Source of the DNA: Aquila chrysaetos chrysaetos
Lineage: Eukaryota; Chordata; Aves; Accipitriformes; Accipitridae
Assembly: GCF_900496995.4 (NCBI RefSeq)
Contig: NC_044014.1
Location: forward strand, 14,224,501-14,288,500
Reading direction: 5' to 3'
Length of the DNA stretch: 64,000 nt
How positions within the stretch are numbered: position 1 is the first letter of the stretch; each line of letters opens with the position of its first letter. The position numbers and the translations under genes are program-made. The notes under the pieces are model-generated. The model did not search any database. It was not told where the DNA came from and saw nothing but the letters and a program-made list of their open reading frames with translations. Positions 50,507 through 62,960 of the stretch are shown here, piece by piece.

Positions 50507-53500
50507 GTGAGTGTAGGGGGCTGTCCCAGCAACAAAATTCAGTCTATTTTTATTTCTGGAGACTGGCTGGATAGAGTTCTACTCTGTACAGTGCTAAATT
50601 AGAGGATGAAACTCTGGCTGAGGGGTGTGTGTGTCTCTCCTGCTCCCTGTGAGGAAGACTCTGGAGGGTAGTGGCCTTGTCTTCCCACCATTCCTCTAAG
50701 GGCAGGATGAGTGTTGCTCACACCCAGGCATTACATTCCTGTGCCTGCCACCGGCTTGGCTGGCATGTGTTAATGCTCGTCCCAGCCTTTGTCCGCTCTT
50801 TGGAGCTCACTGGAGAAAGGATGAGTAAACCATGGGAGGCCAGGGTCACTGGGGCAGGAACTTGGGCTGCCTTTTGGGCTGCCCTCAGTCTGGGTCTGTC
50901 TCTGCAGCATCCTTAAGTGGGATAGAAAGGGTTTTTTTGAAGATGAAAGAAGCAAGTTTTGGAAGCTACTCTGCAGTGAGGCAAATACAAGGGCAAGGAA
51001 GAAGTTATTGAATGCACGTGGGTAGAAATGGGTCCAAAATTCTGCTAGGGGGGCTAGAGACAGCTACAGTTTTAGCTGTCTTTAGGCATGTCCAAAACTT
51101 GCTGGTTGCTAGTAGAGCTCAGGTGGGCTGGTGAACAGAGCGCAGAGGGAGGATCTTGGTCTGAGCCACAAAGCCACAACAGTCCTGCCCCTGTGTAGGG
51201 CACTAATGCACGTAGCAAGGGCCCCTTACATTGTAGTATCAATGTAATGGCTGTGAAGGACCTCCTCTGCAGTTTCATGGGTGTTGTAGGCTGTTTCCCT
51301 TGTCCTAGTCCTCCCTGACTTGTTTCAAACACGTCTCTGACCTGGGGAGGATTGCTTCAAGGGTCCAAACTCCAGCCACAGTGCTTCTGATGCACTTTAA
51401 CCTTAATTTTGTTGTTCTAGTTCAATCTCAATTAAACTTGCATTTCTTTTGAGCAAGAGTGCTTGGGAAGGTGTATGTCCCTGTCCTTTTACACGTGTTG
51501 CTGGTATGAGTGACTTCAAGTTGTTGCTGCGTATCTAGGAGCATGGTATATGTCCCTTCTCTAACATCCCATGCAGCTCCTGCCAGAGGACCAGATGGAT
51601 CTGGGTCCCAAGGCCAGTCAGGCTCCTGCTGTGTAGGGTGACAGTGTCACTGAGCCAGGGGCAGCTGCCACCGAAAGCAGCCGTGGTCCTCTTCCCTGCA
51701 CCCTCTTTGTCTTGGCACTTCTTTGAGACTGTGGTTAGCCAATTCACGGAGCAAAAAAAGTCCCACATTATTTCCTTTTTTGGAAGAGAAGCTTTTCTGT
51801 TGGTCAATAGAAGCCTGGGGCTGTTCTCAGGGATGCTATCCTGTGCTGGGGTAAAGTGTCATCACTTCCAGCTGCTCCTGGCAAGAGGTCACATCTTCCT
51901 GCAGATCCGATCCCCGACACCCTCCCTTCTCCCAGACCAGCAGGGATTAACTAGAGCCCATTTCCTAGTAGGATTTTTCTCATCTGGATTTTCAAGGGAC
52001 GGCACACCTGGTCCTTCTGGCAGATGTGAGGTGGTGGTAACCACTGGAGGGCAGGGGCAGTGACGAGCGATGGTGAGCCCTGGCCAGCTGCCTCCTACAT
52101 CTGCTCAGCTGCAGCTCGAAGCATGTCTGACCTCAGCCGGGCAGCAGTTGCGCCTCTGACTCGCCAGTCTCCGTGACACATGCGATGTTCAAAGCGCCTT
52201 TGCATATAGGAAGTAGTTTAATCATGGTTTTGTTCCCGTTTCAGCAAATCTGACCAGAGTCTGCACTGTTAAGTGTAAATGTCACACACGCAAATATAAT
52301 AACATCTGGTTTAAAGTGAAAAGAGTGAGGAAATGTGTGTTATGGTTAAAATAAAGTCTGCATCCTGAAGTCACGCCTCCACAGCTAGGTTTTGTTTAGA
52401 TAGATTGAATGTAACCTGCAATATCAAGACTCAGCTTGTACGTGGAGAATTAGAGCAAAGGCTGAATGTTTGCCATAGCCCTGAACTTTCTGCCCAGGTG
52501 ATAAATGTTTTGGAGACATTTTTCGTGTCTCTGAACATCCTTTTAGCAAGTTCTCCTCCACAATTCACTACCCCTTACTCTGGTGTGCAGCGCGGTGGGG
52601 ATATCCTCATTGACTTCAGATTACAATTTACACTGTTAGGATAAATTGAATTGCAGCCCATCTTGAATGGAACCCATTTATCAAGAAAAGAGCTCCGAAC
52701 TGCGGGCAGCTGTAGAGAGCTGCCATCTCGGCACACATGGCCAGCTGCCTCTCGAGGAATTTGGTGCCGTGTATGTGTAGCTGGGTCATCCTCCAGCTTT
52801 TCATGTTACTGTAGCGCAGTGCAAAGGAGCATGCAAATATATTTGCTATAGATTGCTGTGACTCTCACAAAACCCCATCCTGTTATGGGCAGCTTTGAAA
52901 CTGTGTCCTTGCTCCAGATTTTTGGCCATCTCTGTGAGGAGTGGAGAGAGTTTTTGATTGTGTATATTGTACAACAGTAGATATGTTGTCATGCTGTGCA
53001 AAGGTTTAATGTCATTTTCATATGGCCTAGAAATTTTAACTTTTAAAACTAAAATGGGAAACAAGTGAACTTCCTTTTTATGCCTTTAGGACAAGAAAGT
53101 TTTGCGTGCTTATATCTTTCTTATTATAAACCATTTGATATCACTTTAAAGGATGCTAGACATGTACATCGATTACATATTTATCATTTAGATAGAAGTC
53201 TTGCACTACCCTGGAGGCCTCTTTTAAACGCAGTGTTAGCTTGAAAACACAATATATGAAGCCCTATCAATGCAGCCTATCAGGATAACTAAATATTATG
53301 CATGGAGCAAAATATTTCCCTTTCTTTATGAAAATAAGTGTTCTCTGCAGTGTTACGCTTCAAGCGTGTTGTTCAAAAGATGTGATCAAGACATCAAAGA
53401 GAGGAAAATTATTAAGACAGCAGAAACTGAACCAGCTGCCTTTCCTTTGGTAATTAAGAGACAATGTCATGCATTGCCCTGCTGAAATTGCAAACTTTCT

Positions 53501-54790
53501 TTATTCCCCTGAGAGCCGTGTTCTGAAGTGGGAGTCATTTTACTACTTTTAAAATGAGCTGTTTAATTTTACAATCAGAATAAGACTTAGCAAGAAGCAA
53601 CAGTCAACTTCAGCACTGCGCTATAATGTGGCTCATTAGTCTGCAGAACAATTTAAAGGGTCAATACTATTTTCTCCTCTGTTTTCGATGGGAGGAAGCA
53701 GCAAGTTGATGGATGCCCTTGGTCCATCTGACCTGACTGAAGTGTGTGTGCAGGTTTGTCCCACTGGACGGTCTGAGGGAAGGTTTCCCTAGTGCCAAAA
53801 ATATGACTGCACATCTTATGCGGGCATCCTCACAAACTCCCTGGTCAGGAGTGGTGAAAGCAGTCAGGGGCTCTGGCCCACTCAGTGGTGGTACTCAGCA
53901 TAGCCACAGTGCAAAGGTGTCTGTTTGGGAGCCACTTTCTTTATAAATTGGCATTTTCTGAGTTGCACATGCTACATACTCCATAGCCGTGGTCAAGAGG
54001 CAAGATAGGAAAGTAGATGCAAGCCCAGCCCTGCATGGGCAGTAATTCAGTGCATCTCTCAAATTTTGGGGTCCCTGCCTTGGCACACCTCTGGGGTGAC
54101 CTGAAGCAGCTCTTTGGACTTCATGACTGCTGAGCATTAAAAATCATCATAGAAAAGATGAGAAGAGACCAACTGCTTTCACTTTTGTTCTTGGCAGAGA
54201 AAGTGGGTCTTGGCTGTGACAGCACTTTGTGTAGGTGTGTCTGAGCTGACTGTAGCCCTGGGTTTGTGTAGCTGGGACAGCACAGAGCTTGGTGTATTTA
54301 CTTAATTTCTCACCTGGATATTGTGGTTTGCACTGCAGTATCTCCTCTGCCCCTTCGAGGCCAGCTTGGGCCTGCCTGTCTCTGAGCTGTGTTGGGGCTG
54401 CCTGTCCCCATGCCGTGTCATTAAGGTGTTAGGGTCCTCCTGTGTCTGGAATTCACAAGCTGGTCCACAGAACCAAACTTCTGTGCTCAAAGCCTGCAGT
54501 TGGGCAGGCAACCCAAAATACATTGGCTTTTCCTTCTCTGGAGTTTGGTCTGCTGTGGACACATGAAACTGGCTCAAAAGCAATCTCTTTGGTTTGTTAA
54601 TGTCCCCCTTTAAGATAAGAAGCAGCATCATCTCCAGGCAGAAAGAAGAACAACCTGAGGCTGAGATTGCATGGAAGGGTTCATCTCCATTGAAATTTCA
54701 CTCCCTTGAAGTGAGGGATATTTGAACTGGGGTTTCAATGAGAGCAGTGTCTGAGGGGAAAAAGGTATGGTGAAACATATCTCATAGTGA

Positions 54791-54880
54791 CTTGAGTGTC
54801 AGGAGGCATGGCTTCTGTCCTCACCCTTACCGCAGACTGCCATGTGACCATGTGACTGTTGGCAAATCACTCGTGGTCTG
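54791..54880 (+). repeat. MIR-like SINE copy
   Basis: CTTGAGTGTCAGGAGGCATG, then GCTTCTGTCCTC and a Gly-tRNA-unlike spacer, then ACCATGTGACTGTTGGCAAA followed by TCACT. This resembles the MIR order of GAGTCAGGAGGCCTGGGTTCT..CTGTGTGACCTTGGGCAAATCACT. Old and diverged. Confidence 0.55.
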
Positions 54881-57800
54881 ATTTTTTTCTTTCTTGTCTT
54901 TTTTTTCTTTTTCTTCTTTCTTTTTTAAATCAGAGTTGCAAAATTACCTTAATGAAGGCCATGATGGCCGCTGGTGTTTGTTAGCCTGACACAAGGTACT
55001 GCCTTTTCTTTGTCTTTTCCCTACTTCAGTTTTGGGAGATATGGTGGCGTTTTTCCATCTTTGTCAGATGCTTTCACCTTAGCAAGCAGAGGGTGCCTTC
55101 ATAGGGTCATACAAGTGATGTGTGCAGTCACAAGGACACAGTATATGCAGGTTTAGATTTGATCCCTGCCCAGCTGTCCTTGACTGGGGAGGTAACAGCA
55201 GTGACACCAGGTTTCTAGAGCCACATATTACAGCAGCCGTGGGATTTACTAGATATAAAGTATGTTCTGGGGTAAGGCTACACCTCCTTTTTCCATTTTG
55301 GTCAGACCTGTGCTCTTCCTGCTGATATCAGCTGAAGTTTCAGATAAGGGAGAAGGTCAAAACCACCATGTAAAAACTACTTTTTAAAATAGCTCCATCA
55401 GACAAGCTGTGTCTGGAAACAGAGAAACTATTGCATATGCTGTTTGTGGCAGGTTGTTAATTTATTCCTGGAAAAGTTCCTCTTTGTGTTTTCTTCTCCA
55501 AAATTGCTTTTCGCTTTTGTGCGAAGGCATGGTACTACCCCATCATCTCTCACAGAGACACATTGCATCAGAGGTGGCATAATATTGTATGATGTGCTTT
55601 GAGTCTAGCCCTGGCCAAGCGTTGCGGGTCAGACAATGTCAGGAAGGAGAGAAGACGACACCATTAGCTGTTTAAAAATCTGATTAAGGGGGGCAGATGG
55701 ATCAAAAGAAAAATTTGAGTGGGAGCTGAGGCTGCTTGGGGGAGCTAGAAATTTCGCTTCTTTAATCAAAATTAAAGCTTGCCCGGGGCAGAGTCTAGAT
55801 GTGATGTTTGGTGCCATCTCGCTGTGTTTTTGGGGCTGAGCAGCCCCAAATCCACCAAGCCTTGATGATGGTGAGGTGCATGGGAGTAGATCATGCTCAG
55901 TACTTTGCAGGATGAGTGCTTTTTGGCAGCTTGTGTGAAATAAGGTTAGAGCTCAGGGACACGAGTGATGGGTGGTAGACAGCTCAAACAAGGGGGAGCA
56001 GGCTTTTCTCCTTCTATTCACAGTCATTCCCTCCCTCAGTGCTTTTTTCCAATTTTGTCGTTATGTGCAAATTGGTCACAGTGACATGTACTTATCAAAA
56101 ACCTCCACTGTGCATAACGTAGTCCCCAAATTGTCCTTAATTCCTGTTGTGAGAGAGCTCCTGTCTGCAGTTAAACCACCATGGCTAAAAAATGTGCATT
56201 TTTAACTTTTGTTTTAGTGAAATCACACAAACTGGAGAATTGTCATTGCAGTTCATGTTCAGTCAACACTAATACCTTAAAAAAGGACGTTTTTCCTGCT
56301 GAAAGACAGGTGAAAAACAGCTTTTATTTCAGGCTACATCCTCTGGAATAAAACACTGCATCTTGTGCAGAAACTAAAAGCACTGTTGAAAAATACTGAA
56401 TGCAACAAATAAGTCATTTTATTTAGTTAAAAAAAATATTCTGGAAGCAAATCACTCCCAGATCAGCCTTGCCATAGAAAAGAAGAAATTATCTCTATGT
56501 GTAACATAAAAGGGAGCTTAACCAACGGCCAAAATAACCAAGCCAAGGGAACATCCAGTGTTTAAAACAAACAACCCAAGCTTTAAGTTTCTCTCTGATC
56601 TCTCCCATTAAAATTCACTCTTGGAGACGATTTGATAGGGAAGCCTCCTGTCTCCTTGGATAAAAGAGAAATTTAGCTGAAAGTAAGGTCTGCGTTGGAC
56701 GCCCTGGCTTTGCGGCTATGCAGAAGGGGACTGCAATGGGAGGAGGTGGCACCACGTCCTGCTGGAGCCGTTCAGCTCCTGCCAAGCAGCAGGGGACATA
56801 CCACCACCCACCAGTGCCCCCATCCCTCTCCCTGGCTCATGTGCCCCTCGTTGCTGCCTCCTGCCTTATCAGGAGGAAGGTGACAAAGGCACAGAGTGCT
56901 GATACCCATGGGGTGAGAAGGTGTCACTTGTGGTTTCTAATGCCAGGTGTTTCAGCTTGGAGCTACTGCAAACTCTTCCTGCTCTGCGCTGCAGCAGTGG
57001 CAGCAAGTAGCATCCCAGCTGTATAACCATCTTGTAACTCTGTAGTGACCATGCTGGCTTTTGGGAAACCAGCCACAGTTTGAGCAGGGCTCCCAAGTGG
57101 CTCGTTCAGGGTGTCCTTGCTGCTGGTATTCATGGAGGCAGTTTCTGTGGGCAATGCTGGGGTTGGAATCTCCTGCTCTGCGATGGATGCCCTTTCTCAA
57201 CAAGCAGTTTCTGATGTAGCATGAAAGGATCCCTTGGTCTCTCTCAATCCCTGATACGGCTTCTTTTGTTAAATCCCTCGGCACAAGTTAGCTGATTTCT
57301 TATACTGAATAGTTTAAAAATATCTGTCTGTAGCCCTCTTGGTAAGAACTTGAAGTCTACCCAGAAGGGAACCCTTCTCTTCTCTCGGTGCTTGCAGGCT
57401 CCAACCTGTGAGCGTGTCATACCCTGGGTAGTGCCTAATGCAGAGATATTTGGAAATACCCCGCTGCTGTGGGGAGCAGTCCCAGCAGGGCAGTGTCTGC
57501 AGTAGGAGACCGAAATAGCAACGAGGGAAGGGCTTGGACAGTGTGCTCTTCTGTGTGATGTACGTGACTTGAGACAGCTGCAAACTGTGTTGGTACTTGT
57601 AGGTGGAGAGGGTTTAGAGATTTTGCACAAAGCCCTCACCACCTGAATGGGCCGAAGGAGGAATCTGGAACATGGGTTTCAGGCATGACTGCTGTCTGTG
57701 TGAAAAAACAAACATGTTTTAAGTGCCTGTGATCAGAGGATCCTGTTCAGACCCGGTATCACGCTATTCACTTCAGCCTGGTTACTAATCCTGGCACTGA

Positions 57801-60800
57801 GTTTGACCCTTAAGCTTTTTGGTTTTATCATGTGCTTTGATATGGTCGTAAAAATACTGACTGGCTGGCAGAGCTCCAGGTCTTGGCTTTATATTCTAGC
57901 AACTGCAAACCGAATGTGCTTAAAGTGGGTTTATGCTTCAGGATATTGTCCTTTTTTTTCCCCCCATAAGATTATTTTAAAGCCCATGTTCCCTGTTCTG
58001 GGGACATCTCTGTTGCCCTCTGCATGTTGTGCAGAGCAGGTTCATCCCAGGATTGCCTTTGCTCTGGGCCTCAAACCTGGGTGTATGGAAACACAGGACA
58101 TCAGTGGAAATACTGCCTCAGGCTCCATGGGAGAGGAGATGGAGTAGGAGGTGGACTGGGATTTAGGAGGCTCTCCTTCCCCCGTGATGCTGAAGCCTGT
58201 GCTGCCCTCCCCATCAGACGTGACTAGCGTTTGAACTTTCTGAAGCATTTGATACTGGGGTATCCCACCCCTGCTGGGCTGGGAGACCGTGTGTGTCTGT
58301 ATGCCTGCACACGGAGGGAGACGAAAAGTGTTTTAAGAGAAGATCCCTGTGCGTGACTGAGCTGCTGTCCTCCCATGCCAGGCGAGTCAACGGGCTTTTT
58401 ATATCACATAGGATTTGAGCATGCCACAAAGAGGCTCTGACGAGTTTATTCTGCTGCTTGGAGGGGCAGTTTTGGTTGAGTGGAGTACACTGCTATGCTG
58501 CTGCACTTCAGCAACATGCCCTTATTTTCAGCAACATGTCCATATTAGTTTTATTTCAGTGTTATCTGAAAGGTTGTTAATTTAAGTATAAATGTGCCCT
58601 TGATACTTGCTTCATAAAGCTGTTCACCCTTCATTTCTGTGAATAACTGTCCTCTGACTCCTGACTTTTAATCTCTGCTCAAGAGATTAAATCTCTGCTC
58701 TGCGCCCCTAGAATGGGTTTTATCTGGGTTTAACTAGACCCGCCCTTACGGTGCTGCTTCCCATATGGGCTGGAGAGAGTTCAGTCTGCCGGATACTGCA
58801 TCCAGATTATGCTTCCAGTTGCTGCTAGAGAAATGCAGGGAACATACTTTCTGTTTGCTTTGTATAGGGAAATTACAGCTACTGCTCTGCCTCATTCCCG
58901 CCAAAGGGCAACTTCTTCATTGCAGAGGGACATTGCACCCCGTAAGAGCGTACTTGCCTGTGTTGAAGTGGATAGACAGGACTTACTGCGCCTTGAAGGC
59001 AAGTACCCAAAGACAGCATCTTTTCTAGGCCAAGGTAGGACATAGAAGTTGAGTCAGATGTTGTTAACCTTGCAAATACATCATGCCCTACGGTAGGCAG
59101 CTCCCCAGCGCACTCCCAGAAGTGTTCTGCTTGTTCTGCTGCCCAACCTCAGGACGAGGAGCTGAGCTGGAGACCTCAGTCCTGGTCCTTCATAGGGCAG
59201 TGTATAAACAGCTGCTGGGCAGGGACCGAACCCTGTTGGATTCTGCCTGTGGTGTCTAATTTGTTCCAAGTGCTGCTAATAATTAGGCAAATGAAATGAT
59301 TAGTTAGAAAAGGAATTCAGTTTATTGGGAGCGTGTTCCAGGAGCGTTTTATAGCTCTGAAATAGTATCTTGCCAATCAAATAAGTATGGTGAAGAGGAA
59401 CACAGTAGCCAGCTTGGCAGTCAGTAGGAGAGCACTGCCTTGTGCAGCCCAAGGCTCAAAATAAACTTCATATGAAAATGCACTATTTTATAGCCATGTT
59501 GCTCTTTTTTCCTGAAAAAAACCATCTTGCCTCCAAAACATTTTTTGTTCTGTCCTGTGCCTGACACTATCAAGTTTACCTGTCCCAGCTGTGTGCACAG
59601 ATGCTGGCATTCCTGAGGGATGTTTGTGTGTGAATTCCCTCTGCATTTCACCTCCTTGTTTCATGGGTCTTTAAGACCTAAGTGCAAGCTTTTCCTTAAG
59701 TGTTTTTCTTCCCTTCTTGGAAAAGACTTTCCCACCCCCCTCACCTCCAAATGCCATCCCCTTGGCTTTGAGCTGTGGTTGTATTCGTTCTTGGAGTGGA
59801 GCTTCCAAACATGACTCCATTTCAGTGGTGTAGCAGTTCAGTTTTCCTCTGGAAATGCTATGGTTCTTTTTAAGGCCGTGTTCTCATGTTTGGGAAACAA
59901 CTGTAGTGTTTCACAGTTATTGTTCAGATTGGGTCTCTCACAGTCTCCATCCTCACATCCATCCCACTGGCATCAATGGCCCTTGGCCCTGTGCTCATTT
60001 GAGGGTGGGAGTTGAAGTCTGGAGGCTGTTTGGGTTGGTCTGAGTCCTACCTGTTTTTGTGGTGAGGAGTTTGGTAAGGTTGCTGGAGCTGTGATAGATA
60101 ACCAAGCCCACGTCCACAGTTCCTTCTAGGGAAAAGATGGGTTTTTGGCAGCTGGAAAAACAACAAGAACACAGAGTTGGAAGAGAATTTCAGCTCGTGT
60201 CAACCTAAAAACAGGGAAGGGTGCACAAATATTTTCCATTGTTACCACGTTTGTTGCCTGCTAGCACACAACAAAGGCTGGGAGAATCAGAGCTGCATCC
60301 CTCGTACCATGCAACTGAAGTCAGTGTTTGCTTTACCAGAGCAGTCTTGAAATTGCTCTTCTAAAGGGGTCACAAAGGTACATTCAAGGGCATGGACATG
60401 GAGGAAGGTCTGCTTGAGTTAGGTTTAGGAACAGAGCTACAGACTGTTTGTATAGCTAGATATGTCCAGACTGAGATACTTGTTCCTGGAGAGTTTTTGT
60501 ACATGAGATGGGAGAGATGCTTTTACCTTCCTAAAGGATGCTGTAGGTTCATTGCAGTCTGTCACTGTCAGCTGCTGATTTTGGAGCAGCAGTGACAGGA
60601 ATGGCATTTCCTTCCCCTCCCCAGCTACAGGCTGATTGTAGCAACTGTGTTTCTCCATGGGATAGGGGAGAAGAGAAGGGGATAGGAATCCAACTGGTTG
60701 GAAAAACTTTAGGAGCCGTGCATGAACTGACTGCATCCCTTCCACTCCCTGGTTAGGGAACAGAGACCTCTGGAAAATGTTGCTGCTGGTTTCCCTGGCT

Positions 60801-62910
60801 TGAGGGAAAACCCAAGCCTTGTATATCAGATGTCCTTTCAAGGGGAAAAAGAATAAAGTGACATGGCCAGGGTATTATTTGGATTGTTTTTTAATGTCAC
60901 ACCTCGATGGAGTCTGAGGTTATTAACTGGGGGATTGACTCTCAATATTGTGGCCAGATGCAGCAGTTGGCTGAGCTCCCTAGCTTCAGAGCTCACTTCT
61001 AAATCATGCTTCGATAATTTACCGTGCCAAGGAGATTTGCAGTTCAGTGGTGTTTTGGAGTCAGTTTTTGAGCTAAGGAGGGCTCTCATGTCAGTGAGAA
61101 GGCAGTTGGGTCTCCAGTTGGCCTGGCAGGTGTTTTCAAGTGGGCCGGTAGACCTGTTGAGTGGCCAGGTCTGCAGATGGGAATTGGTACCCCCTCCCAT
61201 AGATGGGATTTCTCTGAACTCCTGAAAAAAACCTTCAGCCTCTTTAGCCTATCCTGCTCCTTAAACCCATGGGACAGAAATGGGGCTAGTCAGCTAGAAG
61301 AGGTGTGACATTTTTCTGTTTTCTGTATTTTCTCATGCATGATTTCTTGCTGTGATAGTCATTTGCTGACTTGGAGAGTTGGTGACGTGCTCACTGGCTG
61401 CGGCGATTTGTGGTTGCAAGTTAAGATGGAGTGCAGCTGACAGACCAAAGCCACGCGGCAGCCTCTCCAAGGAGTCCTGGCTGCTGAGCGACTGTAGTCA
61501 TGGCCTGGCTTTCTTGCCACTGTGGAGGGGCTGCTTCAGAGCCCTCCCCGGGCTGCACGACTGGCAATGTGGCATCCACAGCTAGGGGCGGTTTAACAAG
61601 TGTTGGAAATGTGTGTAGACTACTGCAGCTGTGGCAAGAAGTGAACCAATCTGGAGAGGATTCAGTCCTCTCCAGCTGAAAGTTGGCAGGGCGTAGCTGA
61701 TGTGTGAAATGAGAGTATTGGAGCAACTCGTGTGCTGGAGTTGGGGAGATGTCGGGCTGAAGGGTTCCTGCTCATCTGTGCAAGGCTGAAAGACCATTGT
61801 CATACTCGGTCAGGGTTGTAGAGCGACTGCATGGGCCTGTTTTTTGGAAAGCCCCAAATTATAGTGGAAGGATGATACTCACCAAGAGTTAGGATTTTGA
61901 ACAGAGCCCGCAAATCAACAGCTGCGCAAGTCCAGGGGCTGTAATTTGTCACTTCTTTGGACAAAGTGACAAAGAGGAAGACCTTGACAGTCACAGGCTG
62001 CAAGTCAGCAACAGAGTTAAGCGTAGGCTGAAATCCCATTGAAATCTCTGGAATTTAGGCCCTTTCTTGAAATGTAGCATGTCCTTCGGTGCCTTGGTAG
62101 GCCGAGCCTCTAGGGGATCACTGTTGTGATCTCTGCAGGCTGTTCAGTCTCTGCCCTACACTTTCCAGGAAGATTTTCTCTCCTGAGGAGATGACATTTG
62201 TCCACAGGACCAAAGCAAAACACTCATCATCTCAGTGTTAAGAAAAGGGGTGGTTGCTGGCGAGGTCTTTTTTGTGAGCATGAAGAAGTGGAAACATCAG
62301 GCCACCTCCTCATCATCAGGTGAGACTTGCCTCCATGTTTACAAGCCATGAGGAACTCTGCGTCTTTCTTTGTGTTGCTGGTGGAGAAGACTCATGGGCA
62401 GCTTGGGGAAGCAGAAATTGCCTTCTTCTCTGGAGCAGAGACAACGCGAGTCCCCAGCGTGCAGGCCCAGGTTTCGCTCTTGCCTATCCCATCCAGGGTG
62501 GTTGTGGGCTTGCTGAGACGCTCCTGGAGAATTCTGATGGGAGCAGTGGTTTTGCCCTGTGGTAAGCTATGTCTCGGGGCTGGTGGTTATCCTCCACTAA
62601 AACTACCGGTCAGTTCTCCAACTGGCCTTCTTTGGTTACCCTCAAGAGCATTTTGGATGGTTAACAGAGAGGAGAGACTGTGGGAGCCTAATGGTGTGTC
62701 TCTGGCACCCGAGCCTGTGGCTTTCTCATCTGGAAGAGCTCCTGCCTTCATTTTGTCTGACTTTGTCTCCTCCCTCAAATGAGAGCAGCCACAGTGGCTG
62801 TGTCAGACAGGGTTTGGTGTGTCTTGTGGGAGGCTTCCTCCCTGCTTGCTGCTTCTGGTGGGATTTGGTTGACCTGGGAGCAGATCCCTGCCTCAGATTT
62901 TATTTCGTGG

Positions 62911-62960
62911 TATGGGGTTTTTGGGGTTTTTTCATTTGTTTGTTTGGGGGGTTTTTTTTT
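62911..62960 (+). repeat. G/T-rich simple sequence
   Basis: Alternating G and T blocks (GGGGTTTTTGGGGTTTTTT, then GGGGGGTTTTTTTTT). Low complexity; could form G-rich structures but no function is implied. Confidence 0.6.

Noticed and set aside
62327..62782. 151-codon plus-strand open frame
   Set aside because: Overlaps other unrelated open frames on both strands, has no family resemblance, and is of a length expected by chance in moderately GC-rich intron.
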